Source: an uncultured bacterium (GTDB taxonomy: Bacteria; Bacillota; Clostridia; Lachnospirales; Lachnospiraceae). Taken from it: 64,000 nt of DNA. Positions 22,581-32,726 of this stretch are shown one piece after another (the first letter of the stretch is position 1; the number at the start of each line of letters is the position of its first letter). The notes below the pieces were generated by a model. The model was given only the letters and a program-made list of their open reading frames with translations, was not told the DNA's origin and did no database searches. The DNA lies in NCBI GenBank assembly GCA_947651225.1, contig CANSYK010000013.1, positions 1 through 64,000 of the forward strand, in the 5' to 3' direction. Made by a program: the position numbers and the translations under genes.

Positions 22581-25021
22581 ATAAGTTTTTCTTCTTCCCC
22601 ATCTGCCTTCCCACAATCGGCAAATACCTTATCTCCTGGCTTTATTCCACCAGAAAGAACCTTGTCAGCAAGAGCATCCTCGATTTTTGACTGAATACTG
22701 CGGCGAATTGGGCGCGCCCCATAATTTTTGTCAAAACCGCTCTTAGCAATATACTCCACAACTTTTTTAGAAACCTCAAGTGAAATACTCATCTGTACCT
22801 CTAAACGTTTACTGAGTGAAGCAATCATAAGGCTGACGATTTCCTGTATATTTTCCTGTGTCAGTGTATGGAATACTAACATTTCATCAATACGGTTGAT
22901 AAATTCCGGTTTGAAGATTTTCTTTACCTCTTCCAGAACGCTTTCCCGCATCTTTTTATAATCTGCCTCTGCATTATCCTGCATACCAAATCCCAGATGT
23001 TTTGGCGCAATAATCTGCTGCGCCCCCGCATTAGAAGTCATAATAATAATTGTATTTTTAAAACTGACTTTTCGTCCCTGGGCATCTGTTACATGTCCAT
23101 CCTCCAAAATCTGCAGAAGAATATTAAACACATCAAGATGTGCCTTTTCAATTTCGTCAAATAAAATTACAGAATATGGACGGCGGCGCACCTTTTCACT
23201 AAGCTGCCCTCCATCTTCATAACCGACATATCCAGGAGGTGAACCAATCATTTTTGATACACTGTGCTTTTCCATATATTCAGACATATCCACCCGAATA
23301 ATCTCATTTTCCTGCCCAAATACCGCAGCGGCAAGCGCTTTGGAAAGTTCTGTCTTTCCAACTCCGGTTGGTCCTAAAAACAGGAACGAACCAATCGGCC
23401 TGTTTGGGTCTTTCAACCCTACCCTGCCTCGGCGCACCGCCTTTGCCACTGCCGCAACCGCTTCATCCTGCCCGACAACACGTTTATGAAGTTCTTCTTC
23501 CAGATGGCGCAGACGTTCTGTTTCCTCTTGCTGAAGCTTCTGCACTGGTATCTTTGTCCAGTCCGCAATGACATTTGCCACATCTGTCTCTGTTACAGTC
23601 AGCGCTTTTCCCTGACGTCTCTTTTCCAGTTCCTGCTTTAACCGCTCTATCCCTTCCTTGCATTTCTCCTGCCGTTTTTTCATTTCATTGGCAAGCGAAA
23701 AATCCTCCTGACAGATTGCCTCCTCCTTTTTCCGCTCACATTCTGTATATTCTTCTTCTAAAGAACGAAGCTCTGGTGACGGAAGATATTGGCTGATACA
23801 AGCTCTTGCTGATGCCTCGTCAACAACATCAATCGCCTTGTCTGGAAGAAAACGGTCATTAATATATCGCTCCGATAACTTCACAGCGGCTGCAATCGCA
23901 CTATCTGCAATGATAACATGATGATGTTCCTCATACCGTTCCCGAAGTCCCTTTAAAATCCCCAACGTCTGCTCTTCATCTGGCTCTTCTACCACAACTG
24001 GCTGAAAACGCCGTTCCAATGCAGCATCCTTTTCTATATATTTGCGGTATTCTTCCCTCGTTGTCGCACCGATAATCTGGATTTCTCCCCTTGCCAGCGC
24101 AGGTTTCAAAATATTTGCCGCATCAATGGCACCTTCTGCCCCTCCAGCACCGATAATCGTATGGATTTCATCAATAAACAGAAGAATATTGCCAGACTGG
24201 CTCACTTCACGAAGCGACCTTTTAATTCGCTCTTCAAACTCACCACGATACTTGGAACCTGCCACCATACCAGACAAATCTAATACCAACACCCTTTTTT
24301 CCTGCAGGATTTCAGGAATATCTCCCTGAGCAATTTTCTGTGCAAGCCCTTCCACAACTGCTGTTTTTCCCACACCAGGCTCGCCAATCAGACAAGGATT
24401 GTTTTTCGTCCTTCTGCTTAAAATTTGTATCAGACGCCTTGTTTCTACCTCTCTTCCGACAACAGGGTCCAATTTCCCTTCCTTTGCATAGGCTGTCAAA
24501 TCACGACTGTACTGGTCTAACATAGGTGTTGCGGATTTTCCCCGACGGCCTTTTTGCATCATATATTCATTTTTTGCGCTGGTCATATCCTGCCCAGTTG
24601 CTGTCAACACATCAATAAACAACTTCTGCACATTGATTCCCTTTGTATTTAAAAGCCGCATGGCAATACAATCTGTCTCTTTTAACATGGCAATCAGGAT
24701 ATGCTCTGTACCAGCACTTGGCGCATTCAGCCGTTCCGCCTCAGAAAGGCTGTTATTGACAATTTTCTGTGCCCGCGGCGTCATTTCGATATTGCCCGTT
24801 GTAAGCACATTGGTATCCGTTGTCAGGTTATCCTCAACCAACTCTATAATTTTATCATAAAGCACGCCATTTTCTTTTAATACCTCACTTGCTACCCCTT
24901 TTGTACGCAAAAGGGCAAGCAGTAAATGTTCTGTTCCCGTAAATCCATGACCGAGAGAAACTGCCTGTTTTCTGGCATTCTCTATTACACGTTTGGCACT
25001 TTTGGTAAAACGTTTCTGCAT
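22553..25021 (-). CDS. clpC: ATP-dependent Clp protease ATPase subunit ClpC
   Basis: 822 residues from ATG 25021, chosen because TGGAGGAATAT immediately precedes it; upstream in-frame ATGs lack such a site. Two N-terminal Clp repeats ([24 protein letters not shown]) are followed by AAA domain 1 (Walker [10 protein letters not shown], Walker B LFIDEIHT), a coiled-coil/UVR-like middle segment (about 400-480), and AAA domain 2 (Walker [10 protein letters not shown], Walker [23 protein letters not shown]). ClpC unfolds proteins for ClpP. ctsR, mcsA and mcsB, often upstream, are absent, and no CtsR- or CIRCE-like operator is obvious. The last residues lie within a repeat element. Confidence 0.96.
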   Translation of the reverse strand: MQKRFTKSAKRVIENARKQAVSLGHGFTGTEHLLLALLRTKGVASEVLKENGVLYDKIIELVEDNLTTDTNVLTTGNIEMTPRAQKIVNNSLSEAERLNAPSAGTEHILIAMLKETDCIAMRLLNTKGINVQKLFIDVLTATGQDMTSAKNEYMMQKGRRGKSATPMLDQYSRDLTAYAKEGKLDPVVGREVETRRLIQILSRRTKNNPCLIGEPGVGKTAVVEGLAQKIAQGDIPEILQEKRVLVLDLSGMVAGSKYRGEFEERIKRSLREVSQSGNILLFIDEIHTIIGAGGAEGAIDAANILKPALARGEIQIIGATTREEYRKYIEKDAALERRFQPVVVEEPDEEQTLGILKGLRERYEEHHHVIIADSAIAAAVKLSERYINDRFLPDKAIDVVDEASARACISQYLPSPELRSLEEEYTECERKKEEAICQEDFSLANEMKKRQEKCKEGIERLKQELEKRRQGKALTVTETDVANVIADWTKIPVQKLQQEETERLRHLEEELHKRVVGQDEAVAAVAKAVRRGRVGLKDPNRPIGSFLFLGPTGVGKTELSKALAAAVFGQENEIIRVDMSEYMEKHSVSKMIGSPPGYVGYEDGGQLSEKVRRRPYSVILFDEIEKAHLDVFNILLQILEDGHVTDAQGRKVSFKNTIIIMTSNAGAQQIIAPKHLGFGMQDNAEADYKKMRESVLEEVKKIFKPEFINRIDEMLVFHTLTQENIQEIVSLMIASLSKRLEVQMSISLEVSKKVVEYIAKSGFDKNYGARPIRRSIQSKIEDALADKVLSGGIKPGDKVFADCGKADGEEEKLIFQTRSRNC

Positions 25022-25116
25022 ATATTCCTCCATTCCTGTCTCAGAATATGTTTCAATATCCATTCTCACTATTCGAAAAGAATCATTCTGACCTGTCTTT
25101 TTATTTTATAAATTAT

Positions 25117-26469
25117 TTACCTTTTTGAACGCAAAATTGCGGAAATTGCAAATAAAGCCATCAACCCGCAAAAGGCTGCCATAATCCCCACCACATATTT
25201 CAAGCTCTGAACTGTTTTCTCCTGCTCTGTGAGCCCAAAAACAGAATCTCCATCCAGACTCCGATACCATGACTTCACCTTTTCATATGGCATCAATGTG
25301 TTTTCCGTTTTATCATATAAATATAATTCCTTCTTATTTCCTTTTCCATAAAGTAATACAAAGCTGCTTTCCTTACTGTTTTCTAAAGCATACGCTGTAA
25401 CCGTTTTTCCGCCAATCTCAATCTCTGTCTCTGTAAATCCGGAAGGTATCACATCTTTTCCAGGTGTTAAAAGCTGTATTGTGGCATTTCCTAACAGGTA
25501 TGTTTTCCCATTCTTTTTCGAAACAGTCAGTTTATTGGCACCTTTGCCGCTGTCTGCCGTTTTCTGGATGGTAACGGAAAGTTTGTAGACCCTCTTCTTT
25601 CCATTTGTACCTGTGACTGCTATTTTAATCGTATTCTTCCCTTCCGTCAACTTTTTATTGCCCTTGATTACTACTTCTGCCAGACTATCCTCTGTTTCAT
25701 AAGTAATGGGAAGCGTTTTCTCATCTGTTGTAACAATTGCACTGTACTTTTTTATCTCCGGCGAAAAATCAGGAGCCAGTGACACTCCTTCGCCAATCGA
25801 AAGCTTCCTTAATTTATTTGAACCAATAATATCATTTTTTGATGGAGTAGGTTTTGGTGATGCCGTTTCAGGATCTTTTGACGGAACAGACGAAGCTGAT
25901 ACTTCTGGCGTTGCCGTTTCTTTTGGCTCTTTCGTCTTTTTTGGACTGGCAGTTTTTTCTGCCTGATTCTCCTTTACTACAACAACTAATGGAGTATAGG
26001 AAACAGACAGGTTGGAGGAAGTATCATTATCTGCTGTCACCTCAAAACCCTTTTTCAGGGAAATAGAAGTGCTTCCCCTGTCGCGTGCAATGAATTTGAT
26101 AGAATACGTGATTTTCGTTGCACTCACTGTCCGCTCTGTATCATCAATCTGAAATTCATCATCATTCCCGTGTACAACACTCCCGCCTGTTACAAACCGC
26201 AAAATCCTGTTATCATATGTAAAATAAGCATTAAACCCCTTGATCAGCTCTGAAGACTTTACTGTAATAATAACATAGACCTCATCCCCTATTACCGCAT
26301 CTGTATTTTTTGTCGAAATAGAAATCGTAGCACCTGCTGCTTCTGCCCTTTTCACAGGCATTCCCAAAAGCAGCAGACAGAAAAAAACAGGCAGAACTCC
26401 TAAAAGCAGTCTGCCCATCCTGCCCCTGACGGCAATGTTTGCATCGCTTTTAAAAATTCTGTCTGTCAT
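25117..26469 (-). CDS. Cohesin-like and cadherin-like surface protein, membrane anchored
   Basis: 450 residues. A signal peptide (about 18-45, ending AEAAG), a cohesin-type beta domain (about 48-170; SISTKNTDAVIGDEVYVIIT, GFNAYFTYDNRILRF), and a Pro/Thr/Ser/Lys linker (about 175-215) are followed by a cadherin-like beta-sandwich domain (about 218-305; LRKLSIGEGVSLAPDF, KKYSAIV) and an uncharacterised region. One C-terminal membrane helix is followed by RSKR. In cellulosomes cohesins bind dockerins; here no dockerin is seen, so a general adhesive or scaffold role is more likely. It lies 33 bases after a cell-wall hydrolase that carries the same cadherin-like domain type. Confidence 0.8.
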   Translation of the reverse strand: MTDRIFKSDANIAVRGRMGRLLLGVLPVFFCLLLLGMPVKRAEAAGATISISTKNTDAVIGDEVYVIITVKSSELIKGFNAYFTYDNRILRFVTGGSVVHGNDDEFQIDDTERTVSATKITYSIKFIARDRGSTSISLKKGFEVTADNDTSSNLSVSYTPLVVVVKENQAEKTASPKKTKEPKETATPEVSASSVPSKDPETASPKPTPSKNDIIGSNKLRKLSIGEGVSLAPDFSPEIKKYSAIVTTDEKTLPITYETEDSLAEVVIKGNKKLTEGKNTIKIAVTGTNGKKRVYKLSVTIQKTADSGKGANKLTVSKKNGKTYLLGNATIQLLTPGKDVIPSGFTETEIEIGGKTVTAYALENSKESSFVLLYGKGNKKELYLYDKTENTLMPYEKVKSWYRSLDGDSVFGLTEQEKTVQSLKYVVGIMAAFCGLMALFAISAILRSKR

Positions 26470-26502
26470 AATTGATTTCCCTCCCTGTTAAATTGTTATT
26501 TG

Positions 26503-28719
26503 TTAACTTGCCTTACGAGTTACTTTAATCTTATAGCTGCGGACACTGCCACTTTCTGAAGTTACCTTTACAGTATATGTCGTTGTCCCCACTGGTACGG
26601 ACTTTGTTCCCTTTCCACTAATCTTTGCACTGGAAGATACTGCTGTCGCATTAATCTTAATACTGTCTACATTAGCGGCAACCGTTACTTTATAAGTCTT
26701 GCTTCCGTCATCACCTAATGTAAACTTGCTGCTAAAAGCATGCCCTGTTATTGAAAGCGTTTTCAGGTAGTTGTTTGGGTTCGCACCACCAGATGGTACA
26801 CTACATGCCTTGTCTGGCATATTGTTGTAGACTGGAATAGAAAATACAATAGACATTTTTCCTTTGTCTGTACCATATGCTGTATTCGTCTTTGTTGCTT
26901 CACTGTCTGGAGCCTCTATATTTCCCATATACTGGTGCTCATAGCGGTTCTTGGAGGTTACATTGAACTTCTGCAGGTACAATGTATTCTGTCCAACATT
27001 AATATAGTTCTTACCGATATAGGAAGCCCCACCTACAATTGATTTATATGGTGAATTCCATGGTCTGGAATATGTATTACCAGTGCTTGCCCATTTCAGT
27101 CCATTTGCGATTGCACCGCCTGCTACGGTACTGTTATTGGCACCAATATTATAAAAATTATAAATCCCTTCATATCCTGACACTTTGCCAGATACGGAAC
27201 TGCTCATCATTGTTGAACTGATTACTACTTCCTGCTTTACCCTGGAAGCAAGATGGTAAGGACTTACCCCTGATTCCGATGCGGCAGTTATAAATGCCTT
27301 GGAATATTTCATAGACTTCGATTTGCCATCATCTGATTTATAAGTAAATGTTTTATTTGCCATTGGTGTATTCTGCAAAATCTTTTCTACCCCATCCTGT
27401 GTATGGGAAGACTTCTGATACTCCAGACTTTCAAACTGGAAAATCCCACGTTCATCCAGGAAATTGCGCGGATCCATATAGTATTTTACTGCCTCTTCTG
27501 AAGCTGTCACCCAGGTAGAGCCATCAAACGGAATATATTTATCTGTTTTCCAATCATATGCGCCGCTTGCTGTAGACTTCCAGGCATGAGACTTACTGTT
27601 CGGAAGCAGGTTAAGCCCTACCTTGCTTTCTGCTTTAATAACATCATCCCACTTAAGACCTGTTTTATATGGCTTAAATATCCAGTCGGGATATTTGTCA
27701 TGTAGTGCTAACAGGGATGATACATAGGATTCCGGAAAACCATCATCCCGTAACTTTTTCTTATATTCCTCATCTGTCAATGGCGGCGTCGCTGTTGGCT
27801 TTGCCGTTGCGGCAGACGTTGGTTTTGGTGTTGCCGTCGCTTTACCAGAAGTCGCCGGCTTCGACGTAGCTGTCGGCACTGGAGTTGCCGCCGCTTTTTC
27901 TTCTGTTACAATCTGTAAAAATCCAACCTCATCTGTAACATATCCCTTTACAGAAGAACCGTTATAACTTACTTTCACAGAAAGATATTTTGTACCAGAA
28001 ACTATTTTCTCGCCTAAAATCGTCAATTGCTTTCCGTTTTTAACCGTGACATTCTGCTTCTTTACCGTCACTGCTGTCGTCTTTCCGGCATCTACTAAAA
28101 CCGTAACAGCTGCAGAAGACTTAATAACACCTGGCAGTCCTTTTTCGCACTGAAGTGTTACATTTTTGGAAAGAACATACCCTTTACACGTCTTTGAATT
28201 AAACGATACAGAAATTTTATACCATTTCTTATTTTTTACAATACTTTCAGATAAAATCCTTACCTTTTTTCCCTTCTCCAGGGAAACTTCTTTCGAATCT
28301 GATTTTAAGACCGCAGCGCTGGATGACGCCGTCTGACGCACTTTCAGTGTTTTTGCGGAAACATTTCCATAAACTTTTGTACAGACGCTGCCTGTCTGCA
28401 CCTTGACATAATCGGCTGATACATATCCTTTCACTGTTTTGCTGTTCTGTGTGAACTTAACATGATACCAGTTGCCATTTTTTCCGGTAATAGTAACCTT
28501 TGTGCCATTTGACAATGTAACACCCGTCCCACCTGATTTTACAATGGCATAGCTTGTCCCCGGACCAGTACGCACATTAAGATATCCAGACACGTTTACG
28601 GTTCCAATTGCTGTTGCGCCAACACTGCTTTCTTTCGTGTTTCTCAATCCGAAGAAAAAGAATATGGTACATACAATCAAAAACGTGCTGCACAGTAATA
28701 TTTTTCTTTTGCCTTTCAT
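26503..28719 (-). CDS. SH3-domain cell-wall hydrolase (GH73-like glucosaminidase)
   Basis: 738 residues, secreted. A signal/anchor helix (about 5-25) is followed by three bacterial SH3 domains (about 38-108, 112-190, 195-270), each with GYV near its end. A Thr/Pro/Ala linker (about 275-315) leads to a catalytic region resembling LytB/GH73 beta-N-acetylglucosaminidases (about 320-635; FLDERGIFQFESLEYQ, YNFYNIGA). The end is a cadherin-like domain (about 645-738; LKTLSITGHAFS). The enzyme would cut peptidoglycan glycan strands during growth or separation. It probably forms an operon with the cohesin-like protein downstream and follows hslO by 13 bases. Confidence 0.87.
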   Translation of the reverse strand: MKGKRKILLCSTFLIVCTIFFFFGLRNTKESSVGATAIGTVNVSGYLNVRTGPGTSYAIVKSGGTGVTLSNGTKVTITGKNGNWYHVKFTQNSKTVKGYVSADYVKVQTGSVCTKVYGNVSAKTLKVRQTASSSAAVLKSDSKEVSLEKGKKVRILSESIVKNKKWYKISVSFNSKTCKGYVLSKNVTLQCEKGLPGVIKSSAAVTVLVDAGKTTAVTVKKQNVTVKNGKQLTILGEKIVSGTKYLSVKVSYNGSSVKGYVTDEVGFLQIVTEEKAAATPVPTATSKPATSGKATATPKPTSAATAKPTATPPLTDEEYKKKLRDDGFPESYVSSLLALHDKYPDWIFKPYKTGLKWDDVIKAESKVGLNLLPNSKSHAWKSTASGAYDWKTDKYIPFDGSTWVTASEEAVKYYMDPRNFLDERGIFQFESLEYQKSSHTQDGVEKILQNTPMANKTFTYKSDDGKSKSMKYSKAFITAASESGVSPYHLASRVKQEVVISSTMMSSSVSGKVSGYEGIYNFYNIGANNSTVAGGAIANGLKWASTGNTYSRPWNSPYKSIVGGASYIGKNYINVGQNTLYLQKFNVTSKNRYEHQYMGNIEAPDSEATKTNTAYGTDKGKMSIVFSIPVYNNMPDKACSVPSGGANPNNYLKTLSITGHAFSSKFTLGDDGSKTYKVTVAANVDSIKINATAVSSSAKISGKGTKSVPVGTTTYTVKVTSESGSVRSYKIKVTRKAS

Positions 28720-28732
28720 CCTATCATTCCCC

Positions 28733-29605
28733 CTACGTCAAAAATGTCTTTAATTCCTCTGTAGTAAAATGATAATGCGAGCCACAAAAATGACAGTTCA
28801 CCTCTATTGTTTCTCCTGCATCAATCATTTCCTGTAAATCCTTTCTTCCAATGCTGGCTACTGCTGCCGCAACATGTTCTTTTGAACAATTACACGCATA
28901 TTGTGTCGGAATCCTATCCAAAATCTCTACATCCAGGCTCCCCATCAAATGATGAATCATATCCTCCGGTGTCATGCCCTGTTCTAATAAATCTGTTACA
29001 GAATGTACATGCTTTACCGAATCTTCTACGATATCAATTACGGAATCCTCCGCATATGGCATTACCTGAATGATAAAACCACCTGCCTGCTTTACATGAT
29101 TCTCTTTATTGAGCAGCACACCAAGCCCAACGGAAGAAGGTACCTGTTCAGATATAGCAAAATAATATGTCAAATCCTCGGCAATTTCTCCAGATACCAA
29201 ATGCGTCTGTCCGTTATACGGTTCTTTCATGCCAATATCCCTGATTACGTTTAAAAAGCCAGGCCCAAGTGCTCCTGACACATCTAATTTCCCCTTGCTG
29301 TTCGGTGGAAGTATCACTGCTGGCTGCTGTACATAGCATTTTACATTTGCTTTCGAATCTGACGTGACAGTCAACCCACCAATTGGCCCGCCACACTGAA
29401 TCTGAAGGGTCAAAATATCCTTTTCCCCTTTCATCATACTTCCCATCATGCTTCCAGCTGTCAGAAGCCTTCCAACAGCAGCCGTTGCAACAGGGCTTGT
29501 GTTGTGAATTTCCCTTGCTTTCTCTACTAAATCCTTCGACGTCACGGCAAACACACGAAGCTGGTGGTTCGCTGCTGTCGCCCTGATCATATAATCTTGA
29601 CTCAT
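28733..29605 (-). CDS. hslO: Redox-regulated chaperone Hsp33
   Basis: 290 residues, standard Hsp33 length. The N-terminal chaperone fold (MIRATAANHQLRVFAVTS, GGLTVTSDS, KEPYNGQTHLVSGEIAED) is followed by the zinc-binding redox switch, CNC near 237 and CHFC near 270. In reducing conditions the four cysteines hold zinc; oxidation releases it and activates holdase activity. It overlaps the upstream methyltransferase gene by four bases (ATGA), indicating translational coupling. For an anaerobe this fits defence against oxygen or bile/oxidant stress. Confidence 0.96.
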   Translation of the reverse strand: MSQDYMIRATAANHQLRVFAVTSKDLVEKAREIHNTSPVATAAVGRLLTAGSMMGSMMKGEKDILTLQIQCGGPIGGLTVTSDSKANVKCYVQQPAVILPPNSKGKLDVSGALGPGFLNVIRDIGMKEPYNGQTHLVSGEIAEDLTYYFAISEQVPSSVGLGVLLNKENHVKQAGGFIIQVMPYAEDSVIDIVEDSVKHVHSVTDLLEQGMTPEDMIHHLMGSLDVEILDRIPTQYACNCSKEHVAAAVASIGRKDLQEMIDAGETIEVNCHFCGSHYHFTTEELKTFLT

Positions 29606-30405
29606 TCTTTTCCTCTTTTCTGCACTATAAAATACACTCGTTCACTCTCTTCATCTGGTACATTTTTTGTAAGCGCTTCATAGATTTCCAAACAGAAAAG
29701 TCCCTCTTTCTCAAGACATTCTCTGACTTCTCCCATCTCATAAGCACGCTGTCTGTGAAGCTCGTCCGTTCTGACAAACAAATCACTTCCCTCTTCCACA
29801 GCCTCATAAACTGTTAGCAGATATTCATTCAGCTTTTCCTCTTCATGGTAAATATTTTCCCATATATAACTAGCATTGTCACGGTTATCTGCCAAAGTCC
29901 TGCTGCCCAGTATTTCCCGATAAAAATAATCTGTCTTTAAATCAAAGATAAATATGCCATTATCTTCCAAAAAAAGCGATACCTGATGGAATACTTTTTC
30001 CAAATCCTCTTTATTACAGATATAATTCATCCCATCACAAACACAAAACATCGCCCTGACTGAACCATATAATTCAAAGTCTCTCATGTCCTGATGTAAA
30101 AGCAGGACATCTTTGGGACATTTCTGCCTTGCAATCCCCAGCATTTCTTCTGATAGATCCAGTCCAATCATTTCATATCCAGCACTGGCAAATCGTTTTG
30201 TCATTTCTCCTGTCCCACATGCCAGCTCTGCAACAAGTCCCTCACGAATCCCATACTCTGCAAAGAGCCCCTGCAGATACCCGAACCATTCATCATAAGG
30301 TATATCGTCCATAAACAGGTCATAGACCATCGCAAATCCACCATAAATTTCTGATTCTTCCTGCCCTGTTTCATATTCTTCTAAATGTTCTGGCTGGTTC
30401 TGCAT
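29602..30405 (-). CDS. Class I SAM-dependent methyltransferase
   Basis: 267 residues from ATG 30405, chosen because GGGGTGGA lies upstream; a TTG nine codons earlier is possible. Motif I (VAELACGTGEMTKRFA), motif II (MIGLDLSEEML) and an acidic loop (FCVCDGMNYI) identify the Rossmann methyltransferase fold. The N-terminal GGFAMVYDLFMDDIPYDEW is typical of small-molecule methyltransferases found beside hslO or ribosomal-protein genes in Clostridia. Substrate unknown. Its stop overlaps the hslO start by four bases. Confidence 0.85.
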   Translation of the reverse strand: MQNQPEHLEEYETGQEESEIYGGFAMVYDLFMDDIPYDEWFGYLQGLFAEYGIREGLVAELACGTGEMTKRFASAGYEMIGLDLSEEMLGIARQKCPKDVLLLHQDMRDFELYGSVRAMFCVCDGMNYICNKEDLEKVFHQVSLFLEDNGIFIFDLKTDYFYREILGSRTLADNRDNASYIWENIYHEEEKLNEYLLTVYEAVEEGSDLFVRTDELHRQRAYEMGEVRECLEKEGLFCLEIYEALTKNVPDEESERVYFIVQKRGKE

Positions 30406-30495
30406 CTTTTCCACCCCTTCGGTATGTGACAAACAGTAATGTGTCTATGTTAACATAATTTCTTTCAGATTTCAATTTCCAAATACAGCAAAAAA

Positions 30496-30516
30496 GGCAC
30501 CAGCCCCGCCGATGCC
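30496..30516 (-). terminator. Intrinsic terminator after the diguanylate cyclase gene
   Basis: On the minus strand GGCATCGGC-ggg-GCTGGTGCC (9 pairs, two G-U) is followed by six T residues. It lies 77 bases past the stop of the GGDEF gene. Confidence 0.75.
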
Positions 30517-30592
30517 CCATTCCATTATTTATTATACCTGAAATTTTCCAACTTGCAACACGCTGCTCAATTACACTTACAAAGCTGCTTTT

Positions 30593-32506
30593 CTATCTTC
30601 GCCTTGAATGGTAATGTACTTTATCTTCATACATCCTTTCATCCGCCGCCTTAATAAACTCATCTAATGTAAGCTTCTCTTCTGGAACAGCTGATACACA
30701 ACCAATACTTGCTTCAATTTTATATGGCCTATCAGAATGTTCATTAAAATCTTGCAGATATTGTGCAATATCCTGCTGAAACTTTTCTGTTTCCTCTTCT
30801 GTTTCTATCTTTCCAGCAATCACAAATTCATCCCCGCCAAATCGGGCACAGACATAGCGTCCTCTCGAAACCTCGAGAAGCGTTCTTCCAACCATAGTAA
30901 TCGCAAAATCCCCATCGGCATGACCATATGTATCATTAATTGGTTTTAATCCATTTAAATCCACAGAAGCGACCATTAATAGCAATCCTTCTTCCACACA
31001 CTGCTTATAAATCACTTCCAGCCTCTGGTAAAATCCACGCCTGTTAAGAAGCCCTGTCATAGGGTCATGGACATATTTATTTTCCAGATTATTAATAATT
31101 GCCTGCTGTTTTTGATGAATCCTTGTCGTTTCTAATGCATTACTGATATTCATAAAAAACTGATAGGTATAGGTCATGTGCATCTTTTCCGGATGGTAAA
31201 CAAGAGCTACGTAACCAATCGGTTCTTCTAAAACATGAAGCGGAAGAAACATAATATTGTCTTCTTTTTCCAGTATTTCCTCTAATTTAGGCACCAGATT
31301 CGCTGTAGGGAAATCCGTAATGCCAAGCCACTCACCGCCAATCTTTGACAGCATAACATCCATTGTATCAGAATACTGAATCCTTTTAAAACCAGACTCT
31401 TCAAGAATATCGGCAAGCGCCTCCTTCTGGGTTAAAAAATTATCAATGATACAAAGCCAAAAGGTATCTGCACAAAAATTATCCGCATATTTTTTCAGAT
31501 TATCAAAAACCCCCTGAAAGGAATCATTATCTGTCAAATCAGCCACCATATCAATCTGATCACGGTTAAACTGACTGTAATCAGCCATTTTCTCATACAA
31601 CTTCCGAATCAGGGAACCGTACCTCCTTGTATCATTCCAGTCACAGCCACAGGAACAGCCAAGAGAAAAAACAGAATCCACCCAAGAGCATTCCTCTATC
31701 TCCCCTCCTGCAAAATACCTCTGTAAAATCTTAAAAGAAAACAAAGCCGCCTGCGCATAATCATGCTTTGCTGTTGTAATCGCCGGCATATGTTCCAATG
31801 CCTCTGGAATGCCGTCAAATCCGGTTACAGCAACATCTTCTGGAATTTTGTATCCTGCCTGCATCAGGTAATCACAAACGGCGATTGCCATCGTATCGTT
31901 GGCACAGACAATTGCCTCTGGAAATGGAAGCTCGCTTACCAGAAACTCTTCCACAGCCTGCTTTGTCGGCTCGCCCCAAAATCCACCGTAAGCAATCCGC
32001 TTCTCTTCCACAGGAATTCCATGACGCTCTAAAACGGTTCGATATGCCTCCATACGCTCATCTGAAAATCTATTTCCTGGCTGTCCACCAATAAAGTTTA
32101 TTCTTTTATAGTGATGGTGTTCAATCAGATGCGTTACAATCTCTTCCATTGCCTTCTGATACTTAAAATCTATATTATAACAGCCTTTTATATAGTGATC
32201 GACTGATACAACCGGAATATGGCGCTTCTGTGCTTTTCTTACAATCTCACTGCGCACACCGTCATTTTTTATTGTTTCGGCAAGCAGAACAATCCCATCA
32301 ATCCGTTCATAATTCATCAAATGGAAAATATTACTTTCTCCGATGTCATGCTTTTCATAGTAATACAGGGAACTGAATGAATGAAACATCAAAAGCTTAA
32401 AACCAAAGGTACCAGCCAGCGAATAGAAGACTTTCAGCAATACATCAATGTAATCTTCCTCAATTCCTGCTGAACAAATCGCTATATATTTTATATCTGC
32501 ATCCAT
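30593..32506 (-). CDS. Diguanylate cyclase with LacI-like ligand-binding domain
   Basis: 637 residues. The N-terminal 290 residues match the periplasmic-binding-protein fold of LacI/GalR regulators (YKRINFIGGQPGNRFSDERM, VVCAND-like IVCANDTMAIA, VAVTGFDGIPEA), but there is no helix-turn-helix and no signal peptide. A middle GAF-like region (about 290-460) is followed by a GGDEF domain (about 470-637) with DPMTGLLNRRGF and the intact active site RFGGDEFVIAG. It should make cyclic di-GMP in response to a cytoplasmic sugar-like ligand. It is monocistronic, with a terminator behind it. The HD-GYP protein at 5.2 kb is a potential antagonist. Confidence 0.88.
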   Translation of the reverse strand: MDADIKYIAICSAGIEEDYIDVLLKVFYSLAGTFGFKLLMFHSFSSLYYYEKHDIGESNIFHLMNYERIDGIVLLAETIKNDGVRSEIVRKAQKRHIPVVSVDHYIKGCYNIDFKYQKAMEEIVTHLIEHHHYKRINFIGGQPGNRFSDERMEAYRTVLERHGIPVEEKRIAYGGFWGEPTKQAVEEFLVSELPFPEAIVCANDTMAIAVCDYLMQAGYKIPEDVAVTGFDGIPEALEHMPAITTAKHDYAQAALFSFKILQRYFAGGEIEECSWVDSVFSLGCSCGCDWNDTRRYGSLIRKLYEKMADYSQFNRDQIDMVADLTDNDSFQGVFDNLKKYADNFCADTFWLCIIDNFLTQKEALADILEESGFKRIQYSDTMDVMLSKIGGEWLGITDFPTANLVPKLEEILEKEDNIMFLPLHVLEEPIGYVALVYHPEKMHMTYTYQFFMNISNALETTRIHQKQQAIINNLENKYVHDPMTGLLNRRGFYQRLEVIYKQCVEEGLLLMVASVDLNGLKPINDTYGHADGDFAITMVGRTLLEVSRGRYVCARFGGDEFVIAGKIETEEETEKFQQDIAQYLQDFNEHSDRPYKIEASIGCVSAVPEEKLTLDEFIKAADERMYEDKVHYHSRRR

Positions 32507-32677
32507 CTGCCCGTTCTCCTTTGCTTCTTACAACCCTGCCTGAAATTATCAAACGCCTGGTCAGTCGTTTTCTATATACTGCCTGCTTTTAAACTATATA
32601 TAGCCAGTATACTTGATATATGGATCTTCTTCAAGAAAAATTTTGCTTTCCAACAGAGCAACAATTTATATGCGAAA

Positions 32678-32706
32678 AAAGAGGAGCGGTTATCCTGCTC
32701 CTCTTT
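32678..32706 (-). terminator. Intrinsic terminator of the decayed ABC module
   Basis: AAAGAGGAGC (32678-32687) and GCTCCTCTTT (32697-32706), perfect 10-bp stem, 9-base loop. On the minus strand it ends in six T residues, 21 bases after the ATPase remnant stop. Confidence 0.85.
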
Positions 32707-32726
32707 CCCTATTTTGCTTTATCCTT

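Noticed and set aside
25022-25116. CtsR or CIRCE operator upstream of clpC
   Set aside because: No GGTCAAA direct repeat or TTAGCACTC inverted repeat could be found; only a single AGGTCAGAA resembles part of one.
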